Assembly: GCA_018242215.1 (NCBI GenBank)
Contig: JAFECG010000023.1
Span: forward strand, 164,444 to 228,443
Direction: 5' to 3'
DNA length: 64,000 nt
Origin: Pseudomonadota bacterium
GTDB taxonomy: Bacteria > Pseudomonadota > Alphaproteobacteria > Rhizobiales > Hyphomicrobiaceae
Position numbers and translations under genes: made by a program. The notes under the pieces were generated by a model. That model did no database searches. It was not told where the DNA came from and saw only the letters and a program-made list of their open reading frames with translations. Positions 32,688 through 41,651 of this stretch are shown here, piece after piece. Numbering within the stretch: the first letter of the stretch is position 1; each line of letters starts with the position of its first letter.

Positions 32688-34354
32688 AACAGGCCCTGGA
32701 TCTTTCCTTGCGCATCAAGGCGAATGGTGTCAGCGGAAGGAACCTTCGGCAGTCCCGGCATCGTCATGATCTCGCCGGTGACGACGACAACGAACTCGGC
32801 TCCAGCCGAAAGCCTCAGCTCACGGATCGGCACGATGAAGCCCGTCGGCGCGCCGCGCTTCGCCGGATCGGTCGAAAACGAATACTGCGTCTTCGCCATG
32901 CAGACGGGGAAGTGCCCGAAGCCCGCGGCCTCCAAATCCTTGAACTGGGTCTCGACGCTTGCATCACAAGAGATGTCGGCGGCGCGGTAAATCTCCGTCG
33001 CGATCGTCTTGACCTTGTCGCGCAGCTTCATGTCGTCGGGGTAGAGCGGCTTGAAGTTTGCTTTGCCCTCGTCGATCACCTTGACGACGTGGTGGGCCAG
33101 CGCTTCCGTGCCCTTGCCGCCATCGGCCCAGTGCGTGCAGAGGAACGCCTTCGTGCCCATGCTTTCGGCGGCCTTCTGAACCTCGGCGATCTCGGCGTCG
33201 GTATCGGTGATGAACTTGTTGACGGCGACAACGGCCGGAACGCCGAACTTGTTGACGTTCTCGATGTGACGCTTGAGGTTTTCGCACCCCTTGGCGACGG
33301 CTGCAGCATTTTCGGCCTTGAGGTCGTCCTTGGCGACGCCGCCGTGCATCTTGAGGGCACGGACGGTCGCGACGATCACGACGGCCGACGGCGCGATGCC
33401 CGCCTTGCGGCATTTGATGTCGAAGAACTTCTCCGCACCGAGGTCGGCGCCAAAGCCGGCTTCCGTCACGACGTAATCGGCAAGCTTCATCGCTGTCTTC
33501 GTCGCGAGCACGGAATTGCAGCCGTGCGCGATATTGGCAAACGGGCCGCCGTGAATGAAGACCGGATTGTTTTCGAGCGTCTGCACGAGGTTTGGCTGCA
33601 ACGCATCTTTCAGCAGCACCGTCATCGCGCCGTCGGCTTTCAAGTCGCGCGCGCGGATCGGCTTCTTGTCGCGGGTGTAGGCGACGATGATGTTGCCAAG
33701 GCGGGTTTCGAGATCCTTCAGGTCCTTCGACAGGCAGAGAATGGCCATGACTTCGGACGCGACGGTGATGTCGAAGCCGTCCTCGCGCGGGAAGCCGTTC
33801 GAGACGCCGCCCAGCGAGTTGACGATGGAACGGAGCGCGCGGTCGTTCATATCGAGGACGCGCTTCCAGCCGACGCGGCGCTGGTCGATGCCCAGTGCAT
33901 TGCCCCAATAGATGTGATTATCGATCAAGGCCGAGAGCAGATTGTGGGCGCTCGTGATGGCGTGAAAGTCACCGGTGAAATGCAGATTGATGTCTTCCAT
34001 CGGCACGACTTGGGCGTAACCGCCGCCCGCAGCGCCGCCTTTGACGCCGAAGCACGGACCGAGAGAGGGTTCGCGCAGCGCGGCGATAGCCTTCTTGCCG
34101 ATGTAGTTAAGGCCGTCGCTCAGGCCGACGGTCGTCGTCGTCTTGCCTTCGCCGGCGGGCGTCGGGCTGATCGCGGTGACGAGGATGACCTTACCATCCT
34201 TGTTGCCCTCGATCTGCTTGATGTAATCGGAGGAGACCTTGGCTTTGGTCCAGCCATAGGGAATCAACGCCTCGGCGGGAACGCGCACCTTTGCCGCTAT
34301 CTCGGCAATCGGCTTCAGCTTCGCGTCGCGCGCAATCTCTATGTCCGTCGACAC
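32684..34354 (-). CDS. ftfL: Formate-tetrahydrofolate ligase
   Basis: Links formate to THF using ATP, giving 10-formyl-THF; reversible, so it can also yield ATP plus formate. 556 residues, GTG start at 34354 behind GAGGAGAGG. The P-loop is [14 protein letters not shown]. Other family blocks: [72 protein letters not shown] and [17 protein letters not shown]. Its nucleotide composition is visibly richer in G+C than its operon neighbours, which suggests that it was added from a core copy. Confidence 0.95.
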   Translation of the reverse strand: MSTDIEIARDAKLKPIAEIAAKVRVPAEALIPYGWTKAKVSSDYIKQIEGNKDGKVILVTAISPTPAGEGKTTTTVGLSDGLNYIGKKAIAALREPSLGPCFGVKGGAAGGGYAQVVPMEDINLHFTGDFHAITSAHNLLSALIDNHIYWGNALGIDQRRVGWKRVLDMNDRALRSIVNSLGGVSNGFPREDGFDITVASEVMAILCLSKDLKDLETRLGNIIVAYTRDKKPIRARDLKADGAMTVLLKDALQPNLVQTLENNPVFIHGGPFANIAHGCNSVLATKTAMKLADYVVTEAGFGADLGAEKFFDIKCRKAGIAPSAVVIVATVRALKMHGGVAKDDLKAENAAAVAKGCENLKRHIENVNKFGVPAVVAVNKFITDTDAEIAEVQKAAESMGTKAFLCTHWADGGKGTEALAHHVVKVIDEGKANFKPLYPDDMKLRDKVKTIATEIYRAADISCDASVETQFKDLEAAGFGHFPVCMAKTQYSFSTDPAKRGAPTGFIVPIRELRLSAGAEFVVVVTGEIMTMPGLPKVPSADTIRLDAQGKIQGLF

Positions 34355-34457
34355 GGATACCTCTCCTCACATTGATCAGCAGATTGGTGGTTGGCTCTGA
34401 AAGCGGCGCTTGAGGACGCACGCTTTCATCCTGTGTCTGGGTTGCATCGAGGAGGCG

Positions 34458-36080
34458 TTACTTTGGGATGAAGGCCCCACTCCAGAAGATGTACCAACCG
34501 AGGAAGCAGAAAAATGCCCCGCCAGCTAAGGCAACATAGGGCAAATATCCGGCCCTCTTTGGTCCGACTTCCGTTTCGCCTTCGGGCCAAAGATCGCTCA
34601 GCATGTCGTGCGGAAAGACGCCCTTATCAGTGATGTAATGGCGGTACCAAAACACGGGTGCCGAAATGAATGCCGAAAGGAGACCGAGAACAAGAATGTC
34701 GGGACCCCACACATTCGACCCGGCTCCAATAAGGAAGGCATTAAAGAAGCCAAGTATTCCGCCGATAATGAACAAGGGCTGCGGCGCTACGTAGGGCCGT
34801 TTGACCCGGGGATTATCGATACGGTGGATCCAAGCTGCGTTTAAGTTGAGGTAGTGGAAGAGGATGTAATTCACGCTCGAGACCGCAAGGACGAACAGAT
34901 AGTTCGACATGAGCAACAAAAGCGCGTTGAATGCCAAATCCGTCCACATCGCATAGGTCGGAATCCCATGCTGGTTGAGATGTCCTAGGTATTTAGGCAT
35001 CCAACCGCCTTTCCCCCCTTCGTAGAGCGTGCGTGAGGACCCTGCCATGGCCGTCATGATGCCGAGGAAAAGCGTGAAGGTGAGAACGAGAACGATGGCC
35101 TTGGCTGCAACGGGACCAGCATTGACCATGCTCGCGAGTGCAACGCCCACAGTATCCCCGGAGACGATGCCGGGGGTCATCATATACTGGGTCCCAAGAA
35201 CGCCTTGGAACACAAACGGGACGAGGACATAAAGGGCGATGCAAACGATACCCGACCAGATGATCGCCTTAGGCGCGTCGGTGCTCGGGTCCTTGAACTC
35301 GCTCATGTAGCATACGGCCGTTTCCGCCGCATAAGCTGACCATGCTGCCAACATCAACCCACCGACAAACAATCGCCAGCCGGTGAGATCCCAAGCGCCG
35401 CTCAAGGGGACGAAGGGTGAGAAGTTTGCCATATTAATTCGGCCAGTGAAAATCGGTATGAGAGATACGAACAGGAGCGGTATTAAGCCGACGATGGTGA
35501 GGATTGTCGCTGCACGCGCTGTTCGCAAAATTCCAACATGCTGGAAGCTCCAAACGCAGATCATCAAAATCGTACCGATGATGAACTGCGAATTTATTCG
35601 CACCTCTAGATCTGGCTGAAGCCAGTTGAGGTTGATGAGAGTAATCTTCCAGGTGTTGAGCCAATGGTCAGGAGGGACGAAGATGGATATTAGGTATCCA
35701 GACGCCAATCCCGAACCGATCGCGAGGATGGGACTCCAGGCCAGCCAATTCGACCAGATCGACATCGGCGCGATAATTTTACTGTATCGCACCCATGCGG
35801 TCGCCCCATGAACCGCTGTCCCTCCGGATTTGTTCGGGTGCAGACCGGCGATTTCAGCATAGACGAAAAGCTCTAAAAAGCCGAGACAAACCGAGCAGGC
35901 CCATACCAGAGGAGCGATCGTTCCAACGACAGCAGAAATGCCTCCGAGGTTGAACATAACAAGGGCTGGGGCCCCGGCTGCGATGAACACAACCAGCACC
36001 CATCCAACGTCCCGACGCATGCGTGGCCTGTCAATCGCGCCGGGTATTACGACATCCTTATCGGTGATTAATTGCTCCAT
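34458..36080 (-). CDS. APC-superfamily amino acid permease
   Basis: 540 residues with about 12 membrane helices. It begins GWVLVVFIAAGAPALVMFNLGG and contains the APC-like consensus around LELFVYAEIAGLHPNKSGGTAVHG (helix 2-3 region). The substrate is not readable. Its place between formimidoyltransferase and formate-THF ligase suggests uptake of an amino acid or amino-acid-derived C1 source such as a formimino or N-methyl amino acid. No binding protein is nearby, so it is likely a secondary transporter. Confidence 0.85.
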   Translation of the reverse strand: MEQLITDKDVVIPGAIDRPRMRRDVGWVLVVFIAAGAPALVMFNLGGISAVVGTIAPLVWACSVCLGFLELFVYAEIAGLHPNKSGGTAVHGATAWVRYSKIIAPMSIWSNWLAWSPILAIGSGLASGYLISIFVPPDHWLNTWKITLINLNWLQPDLEVRINSQFIIGTILMICVWSFQHVGILRTARAATILTIVGLIPLLFVSLIPIFTGRINMANFSPFVPLSGAWDLTGWRLFVGGLMLAAWSAYAAETAVCYMSEFKDPSTDAPKAIIWSGIVCIALYVLVPFVFQGVLGTQYMMTPGIVSGDTVGVALASMVNAGPVAAKAIVLVLTFTLFLGIMTAMAGSSRTLYEGGKGGWMPKYLGHLNQHGIPTYAMWTDLAFNALLLLMSNYLFVLAVSSVNYILFHYLNLNAAWIHRIDNPRVKRPYVAPQPLFIIGGILGFFNAFLIGAGSNVWGPDILVLGLLSAFISAPVFWYRHYITDKGVFPHDMLSDLWPEGETEVGPKRAGYLPYVALAGGAFFCFLGWYIFWSGAFIPK

Positions 36081-36156
36081 TATCCATCCTCCCGGTTCCG
36101 GTGAAGGGAATTAAAACCGTCCGTTTTTTCTTTTGGGGATTGTGTGGGCTGCTCGA

Positions 36157-37098
36157 TTAGCCTTCGAGTTCGAGCAGATGATTTTCAAGGATTTGCGATT
36201 TGTAATCCCATGGACCATTGATACCTTCGAGCTGGAGGTACCATTCCGCTGTCTGCACAAGCACCTCCGCGGCGATTGTTCCGCAAACCTGTCCGGCAAG
36301 AACGTTCACGCCGTAACGCGCGGCCTCGGCTTTCAAGAGATTGTAAATACGGTGGAGTGGTGTTTGCAGCGGATTGCTGACTTCAATCGATACGATTGAC
36401 ACGTCTTTGCCCGTCCGCCGGTGCTTGTTTGGAAGTCCAATCGTGCCTTGGATGTTGGTGAAGCCACCCGTTCTGCCCCGGATATAACTTGCAAGTTTCT
36501 TTGCGATCGAGACGTCGGTGGTATCGAGGACGACATTGAAGTAAGCATCGTGCTGTTCGAGAGCGCCAACGATCGTCGCGCCCGCGGTCGGATGTAGCTT
36601 GGCTGGTCCAAGATCTGGCGCGCGGCTTGGATCCTTCAACACCGCATCCCTCAAACCTTCATAATTGCCCTTACGGATGGCCGTCAGGCCTTCGCGGTCG
36701 GGGCGGCGCGCATTCTTCCCGGTGAAGAACACCGGCACTTGATGGCGTTTGAAGATTTCGTTGCCGATCTCCTCCGCAAGCTCTTTGCATTCCTCGATCG
36801 TGATGTCCTTGGCGGGATAAATCTCGATTGTATCGACCGCGCCAATACGAGGGTGGTGGCCCGTCTGCCTTTCCATATCGATGAGCTCGTAGGCTTTGGC
36901 GGCGGATTCGAGAATTGCGTCCTTCATCGCCTCCGGACGACCCAAGAGTTCCACCGGCAGACGGTCGAAGTCTGGATCCGGCTCGTAGCCAATCAGTTTC
37001 AAACCCGGTCGATTGCGAAAGGGGCCGACGATCTGCTCGATGACCTCCTTGCGTTTGCCATCGCTAAAATTCGGGTCGGACAAAATGTACTTCGCCAT
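36157..37098 (-). CDS. Glutamate formimidoyltransferase (FTCD_N family)
   Basis: Transfers the formimino group from N-formimino-glutamate (or a related formimino amino acid) to THF. 313 residues with family sequence throughout: ILSDPNFSDGKRKEVIEQIVGPF, ETGHHPRIGAVDTIEIYPAKDITIEECKELAEEIG, PSRAPDLGPAKLHPTAGATIVGA with the conserved His, and the C-terminal VNVLAGQVCGTI. An AGGAGG-type ribosome site precedes ATG 37098. First gene of the leftward operon, with the cyclodeaminase as a separate gene three positions later. No hut genes are visible, so histidine degradation is not shown. Confidence 0.9.
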   Translation of the reverse strand: MAKYILSDPNFSDGKRKEVIEQIVGPFRNRPGLKLIGYEPDPDFDRLPVELLGRPEAMKDAILESAAKAYELIDMERQTGHHPRIGAVDTIEIYPAKDITIEECKELAEEIGNEIFKRHQVPVFFTGKNARRPDREGLTAIRKGNYEGLRDAVLKDPSRAPDLGPAKLHPTAGATIVGALEQHDAYFNVVLDTTDVSIAKKLASYIRGRTGGFTNIQGTIGLPNKHRRTGKDVSIVSIEVSNPLQTPLHRIYNLLKAEAARYGVNVLAGQVCGTIAAEVLVQTAEWYLQLEGINGPWDYKSQILENHLLELEG

Positions 37099-37560
37099 CC
37101 ACTTTCCTCCTCTGTTTCGTCCCTAGCGGCGTTGATCGTAACGTTTAAAAACCGCGCATTTTCCGATTTTTTTTGATCGTCCGTCCAAAGCTCTCTCCGA
37201 GCTCGTGGCCGTTCCAACAATAAAATCCTGACACAAAAAAAATAATCAATCAATCGATTGATTAGTTTTTGTGGACGCTTGTACAGGGCTTGCGGTAAGG
37301 TCCCTGCGTTGGCGTGCGCAGCGCAAAAAGTAGATTTCGGTTTCAGTGCAAAGCGATGCCGCAATGCAGAAAGGTCAGCAGCAGATCGATGATGGATGGG
37401 AAAAAAATATTCTGGAACCTCTGGCGAAATGCGACACGACCCATTTACTTCCTTCAAAGGGCGCCCATGCTTACCGCGTGCCGCTCTTGTCGAAATTTCT
37501 CCATGGCTATAACGAAGCTGTCTTCGTCAGCCGCAAAATAATTTTGTCTTGAAAGATGAT
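37099..37560. promoter_or_regulatory. Divergent control region between folate operon and TetR gene
   Basis: 462 bp, A+T-rich near 37200-37270, holding at least the leftward operon promoter and the rightward tetR promoter. The one strong element is the palindrome at 37248-37263. Short open frames at 37314-37552 show no family sequence. Confidence 0.6.
37248..37263. promoter_or_regulatory. TetR-type operator palindrome
   Basis: AATCAATCGATTGATT is a perfect 16-bp palindrome inside an A+T-rich stretch, about 150 bp before the formimidoyltransferase start and about 300 bp before the divergent tetR start. A further AATC half-site lies directly to its left. Size and symmetry fit a TetR-family operator, and the regulator is encoded next door. 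Confidence 0.65.
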
Positions 37561-38277
37561 ATGTCGACCATGACGAGCAAGATCGGAAAACCCAGGAAGA
37601 AACCGGCGCCCAAGCTCGGGCGTCCGCGAACGGGCGAAGCAGGTCCCGGACCAACAGAGCTTGCCCAAATTGCACTCGAGCTTTTCGCCGAAAAGCATTT
37701 TGCGTCGGTTTCCATTCGCGACATCGGGCGCGCTGCGAATGTCAACAGCTCCATGCTGTACTATTACTTCAAGGACAAAGAAGCGCTCTTTCGCGCGGCG
37801 ATCGAAACAGCAATCGACGAAGCCTTTCAGCTCTTCGAGACTTTTTACACAAGCGATCGGCACGAGAATGCGGCGGATGCAATAGGGGAATGGTTTGATG
37901 TTCACGTTACCCTGCACAAGCAGTTGCGCAACGTCATCAAGATCAGTCTCGATTGCAAGGGCGTCATAGGTGTCAGCGATGCGGAAGAACCCATTCAGCG
38001 CTTCTATCGCCATGAAAACGAAATTTTGCAGAAGCTCATTCGCGAGGGTATGCGGGATGGCATTTTTCGGAAGGTCGACCCTTCAGCTGTGGCCACAATG
38101 ATTTCGACGATACTCGATGGCGTCTTGGCTCGATCCTTCTTTCTCAGCGATTTCGACATGCCAAGAACTGTCCGAGAGGCCAAAGACGCGCTGTGGCAAC
38201 ACCTCGGATATAGCACTCCGAGTAAGACGAATCACCGAGAAGCTCGCAAAAGTGCCAATGGCCGTCGCCACCCTTAG
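37561..38277 (+). CDS. TetR/AcrR-family transcriptional regulator
   Basis: 238 residues from ATG 37561 (a TTG at 37549 is also open). A Lys/Pro-rich N-terminal tail (SKIGKPRKKPAPKLGRPR) precedes the DNA-binding domain IALELFAEKHFASVSIRDIGRAANVNSSMLYYYFKDKEALF, about residues 39-80, the canonical TetR helix-turn-helix. The ligand domain is helical and unassigned. It is divergent from the formimino/folate operon and probably represses it and itself through the palindrome at 37248. The amidotransferase-like gene begins 20 bp after its stop. Confidence 0.88.
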   Translation: MSTMTSKIGKPRKKPAPKLGRPRTGEAGPGPTELAQIALELFAEKHFASVSIRDIGRAANVNSSMLYYYFKDKEALFRAAIETAIDEAFQLFETFYTSDRHENAADAIGEWFDVHVTLHKQLRNVIKISLDCKGVIGVSDAEEPIQRFYRHENEILQKLIREGMRDGIFRKVDPSAVATMISTILDGVLARSFFLSDFDMPRTVREAKDALWQHLGYSTPSKTNHREARKSANGRRHP

Positions 38278-38297
38278 TGGAAAATCCCGGAGAGAGA

Positions 38298-39020
38298 ATG
38301 CCGAAGCCAATATTAATCGTACAAAATGACGCCCATGAAGGCGCGGGTACCTTCGACGGCTTGAGAATGGCGCGAGGCCTGGACCGTCATTTGGTGCTTG
38401 GGTTCGATACGAATTACGAAGCGTTGAGGGCCACAGACTTCAGTGGTCTCGTCATCCTCGGCGGGGCGCAGAGCGCCTATGAGACCGCGACTTACCCTTA
38501 CCTCAGTTCGCAAATGGATCTGTGTCGCTCATTTGTGTCTACCAGCAAGCCAATAGCCGGCTTTTGCCTTGGAGCGCAAATTCTCGCCTGCGCTCTCGGC
38601 GGGAGTGTTTGTCCGGGAAATCGCAAGGAGATTGGTTGGTTCGATCTCGATCTCACCGAAGAGGGTGAGAACGACCCCTTGCTGATCGGCCACCCAAAAC
38701 GGCTGATGGCTTATCACTTTCATGGCGATGTTATTCAACCATCGGACTCGTTTAAAATACTGGCTCGATCGGCTCTTACCGAATGCCAAATGTTTCGCTA
38801 TGGTCCGCACGCTTATGGCTTTCAATACCATGCCGAGGTGGACGAAGCTCTCCTTCATAACATGTTGGACAACAACACTGGTTATTTGAAGGATATTGGC
38901 GTCGATCCGCAACTAATAGTCGAAGATGCGAGGGCGTTCCTGCCGGAGTTTGCTCAGCATTCCAGAATTATTTTGACGAGATGGCTCGGTCTGTTGCCCG
39001 CAGATGTGACAGATGTGTGA
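38298..39020 (+). CDS. Class I glutamine-amidotransferase-like protein
   Basis: 240 residues from ATG 38298, with GGAGAGA 7 bp upstream. The GATase triad is intact: nucleophile Cys90 in AGFCLGAQ and His178/Glu180 in FQYHAEVDE. No synthetase domain is attached, so it could hydrolyse gamma-glutamyl amides alone, as PuuD-type enzymes do, or supply ammonia to a partner. With the tetR gene it faces the formimino/folate operon, so a role in processing a gamma-glutamyl or formimino intermediate is an inference. Confidence 0.82.
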   Translation: MPKPILIVQNDAHEGAGTFDGLRMARGLDRHLVLGFDTNYEALRATDFSGLVILGGAQSAYETATYPYLSSQMDLCRSFVSTSKPIAGFCLGAQILACALGGSVCPGNRKEIGWFDLDLTEEGENDPLLIGHPKRLMAYHFHGDVIQPSDSFKILARSALTECQMFRYGPHAYGFQYHAEVDEALLHNMLDNNTGYLKDIGVDPQLIVEDARAFLPEFAQHSRIILTRWLGLLPADVTDV

Positions 39021-39339
39021 GCTCGTCGTGTACGTGAATGGCCATTCCGTATGCCTGTGTTAGGCCGTGGACAGAAACCTTGCGCTCGCTACGGCTCGCC
39101 TACCGGCATTGAAGAGCAGCGAAAGGAAAGACAAGTCCCGCTTACCAAACGCGACTGATACCATTGACCCGGGAAGCAGGTATCGAGGCTTGCCAAGCCC
39201 GTGATCGATAATGTCGTTTCCCACCGTGCGCCCACGCCGCACCGACGCCACATCCTAGACTTACGCCTTGCCGGTATCCATGATCAGCCATTGGGCGGCG
39301 TCGCAGGAAATGCTTTCTGGCGACGGATGGAGCACTTCA
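39021..39339. other. No supported gene
   Basis: 319 bp after the amidotransferase gene. Short frames on both strands (for example 39060-39251 minus) show no family sequence or ribosome site. It forms the left edge of a stretch of gene debris. Confidence 0.4.
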
Positions 39340-39524
39340 TCAGTACTCGAGGGCCCGCTCGAATTCAAATACGGCTCCAAGTTGGTCCTTACCGCATTCA
39401 AACAATTCCACTGCCCCAATGCCTTCTTCAGACCTCTGGAGTTTCGCTAAATATGCCTCCGCATTTTCAAACTGGAGGCGTTGCTCATCACCGGGCAGCG
39501 AGATCATCACCACTAGGGCGCCGT
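39340..39524 (-). pseudogene. Gene remnant, unidentified C-terminal end
   Basis: A minus-strand frame of about 61 codons reads NGALVVMISLPGDEQRLQFE, then AEAYLAKLQRSEEGIGAVEL and GAVFEFERALEY before a TGA at 39340-39342. The upstream side runs straight into an in-frame TGA. It has protein-like composition but no start, so it is probably the tail of a lost gene. Confidence 0.4.
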
Positions 39525-39655
39525 TGATCTGAGCTCACGTCAGATGCTGGAACTCCTAATGGAGGCGGAAGGCGACGTTGATGGTCTAACTCGACCATGA
39601 TGACGAATTGCCATGGGGGCCTAACCATCGATATTGAGCCCCATGGCGACGCACG

Positions 39656-39990
39656 TCACCTCGCGGCGCGATGCATTTTGACGACGGGCTTGATGACCTT
39701 GCCGCTCTCGGCGTCGTACACCGCGTCGTTGATGTTCTCGATATCGTAGAACTTATTGAGCTTGTCGAATGGGAAAAGGCCCTTGCGCCAGAATTCGATG
39801 AGCTGCGGACGAACACGTCCGGTACGCAATCGCCTTGCATGATCCCTTGGATTGTGCGCCCGAAGAGGATCGACGCCATCTCGAAGGTGACTTCAACTCC
39901 CAGCGGCGCCGCTCCGATGAGGCCGCAAGTTCCCGGAATCTGAAGACACTCGACCGCCTGCCTGAAGACACGGGACACCGACGTACACTC
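39656..39990 (-). pseudogene. Broken zinc alcohol dehydrogenase (aryl-alcohol type), C-terminal part
   Basis: Two adjacent minus-strand frames join into the C-terminus of an AdhC-like medium-chain dehydrogenase. The first frame has VFRQAVECLQIPGTCGLIGA, then EVTFEMASILFGRTIQGI and GDCVPDVF. The second has PQLIEFWRKGLFPFDKLNKF, then YDIENINDAVYDAESGKVIK and a stop at 39656. A frameshift near 39800 separates them. The catalytic and zinc-binding N-terminal two thirds are absent. It is a dead fragment. Confidence 0.75.
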
Positions 39991-39999
39991 GAGAGAATT

Positions 40000-40378
40000 T
40001 CGGTCCTTGAGCGTCCTCGCTTTCGGTGTTCTCTAGATGAGCAAGAACAGTGGACAACCTGGCGCGCAGCACAAGTTGCTCATGGATCGCGTCCGCAAAC
40101 TCGATGCAGCGTTTCTCTTGCGATTGATAAGTAGATTCCCGCGCACGACGAGCCTCTGCCTCTCTCCAAAGCCGCGCCCGCTCCTCCTCCACGGCTCTTC
40201 GCTCCTTGATGAGAGCGGCATGCTCGACGCACCCGACTATGACCTCCAGCAACAGATCGTCGAGCTTACGGGTCTTCGGCTCAACATAGGTGCGTCGGAG
40301 CCCTCCGTAAGGGTTTGCGTGGATCACGAGGGCCAGTCGACCCGATGCGGCGGTGCAGACAGCCAGAATAGCGGTCAC
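40000..40378 (-). pseudogene. Truncated HTH/coiled-coil family protein, C-terminal part
   Basis: A minus-strand frame from 40378 encodes GRLALVIHANPYGGLRRTYV, KTRKLDDLLLEVIVGCVEHA and a charged coiled coil (ERRAVEEERARLWREAEARR). This resembles the C-terminal half of an alphaproteobacterial family whose full-length members start with a winged-helix-like domain. That first half is missing here, and the frame runs out into the broken alcohol dehydrogenase. Identification is from memory of the family. Confidence 0.5.
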
Positions 40379-40500
40379 TGAATAGACCGAGAACCAGAAG
40401 GCGATCCAATCGACGAGAAGAGCACAAGCGCGATGCCGATCTGCAATAGGCGATGACCTTAGTGGGATAGTGCTGCTTGCGGCTTCATCGGCTCGTTCCG

Positions 40501-41622
40501 CTATTGCGACGCCACCGCTACCTCGCGTCCGAGGCGAGGGAACAGGCGCACGGCATTGTCTCTCATGATAGCTGCGATGTTGGAGGGCGTGAATGTCGCA
40601 AAGTCCTGGATCCCGCGAATAGTGAGCGGCACGGCATCGCGCGTTGCAAAAACATAGTCGCTGCCAAACAGAATTCGGGAGCTGTCGACGACCGTCAGCA
40701 GAGACGCAAAAGTGTGCGGCGATGCGGACAGTGCGGTGTCGTAATGGAACTTTCTCAAAAAATATTCTGGTCCGTCGGGTATCACGTTTTTCTTGAAGTT
40801 GATGTAGTATTTCAGGAGTTCGGGCATCGAGTCCTTGAGACCCGGGAATATGCGTGAAACAAGGCCGGCAGCATCGCCGATGGCCGGGCCGATGCCATGT
40901 GCGTTCGCAAGCAACTTTGCGGTCATGCTTACTCGACCGGCGAGATACGGCAGAGTGCCCCCCGCATGGGACAGGATGAAGCTTATGTCTGGATGGCGCT
41001 GCATCACCCCGTGAACGACGAGGGAGTAAGCGGCGCGTGTCGTGTCGAAGCAGACATCCAGCAACGCCTCGGGCAGGCCGAGGTGGGATTGCTCCAGGCC
41101 TGGTGGAGACGACGGATGAATGAAGACGACGACCTTGCGTCGATTTAGTTCGGCGTGGAGCGCCTCAAATTTTGAATCTCCAAGGTAGTAGCCGTCGTAG
41201 TTGGAGAAAAGAGCGACGCCATCGAATTTCAGATGGTCAAGAGCGTATTCAAGCTCCCGCAATGCAGCATCGATGTCGGGAAGAGGCAGGGTGGCAAACG
41301 CACAAAAGCGATCGGAGTGGTCGGCGACGATCTCGGCGCAAATGTCGTTGGTGTCATGTGCTAGTTGGCGGGCGAAGGGTAGAGGCTCATCCACATTTCC
41401 GAAATAGACGCCGGGGGCGGAGATCGAGATCACTGAGGTTGCGATCTCGTTCTGGTCCATCACATCGAGGGTTGTGTTCAGATTCCATTTGGGCAACGGA
41501 ACGCCCAGCGCCTTGGTTATGCCTTTGCGCGCAAGGGCCTTGACGTATTGATCGGGTACGATGTGATGATGGACGTCAATCAGTCCTGTCGATCCCCGGG
41601 TGCTTATCGATGTATCCGACAT
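40501..41622 (-). CDS. Amidohydrolase-2 (ACMSD-like) family metal hydrolase or decarboxylase
   Basis: 373 residues from ATG 41622. A TIM-barrel amidohydrolase of the ACMSD branch: LIDVHHHIVPDQYV supplies the N-terminal HxH-like metal site, VVFIHPSSPP the third His, ILSHAGGTLPYLAGR the fourth, and RILFGSDYVFA the metal Asp. Members hydrolyse or decarboxylate aromatic and related acids; the substrate is unknown here. It lies 29 bp after its tetR gene in the same direction, so the pair is an autoregulated operon. The GTG at 41640 is a weaker start. Confidence 0.85.
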   Translation of the reverse strand: MSDTSISTRGSTGLIDVHHHIVPDQYVKALARKGITKALGVPLPKWNLNTTLDVMDQNEIATSVISISAPGVYFGNVDEPLPFARQLAHDTNDICAEIVADHSDRFCAFATLPLPDIDAALRELEYALDHLKFDGVALFSNYDGYYLGDSKFEALHAELNRRKVVVFIHPSSPPGLEQSHLGLPEALLDVCFDTTRAAYSLVVHGVMQRHPDISFILSHAGGTLPYLAGRVSMTAKLLANAHGIGPAIGDAAGLVSRIFPGLKDSMPELLKYYINFKKNVIPDGPEYFLRKFHYDTALSASPHTFASLLTVVDSSRILFGSDYVFATRDAVPLTIRGIQDFATFTPSNIAAIMRDNAVRLFPRLGREVAVASQ

Positions 41623-41651
41623 GATGGATTGTCCGCTCACGCGATAGGAGG

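Noticed and set aside
32516-34375. Long plus-strand open frame of 619 codons
   Set aside because: It lies opposite formate-THF ligase and part of the cyclodeaminase, whose family sequence is unmistakable. The plus-strand translation is an artefact of G+C-rich codon bias.
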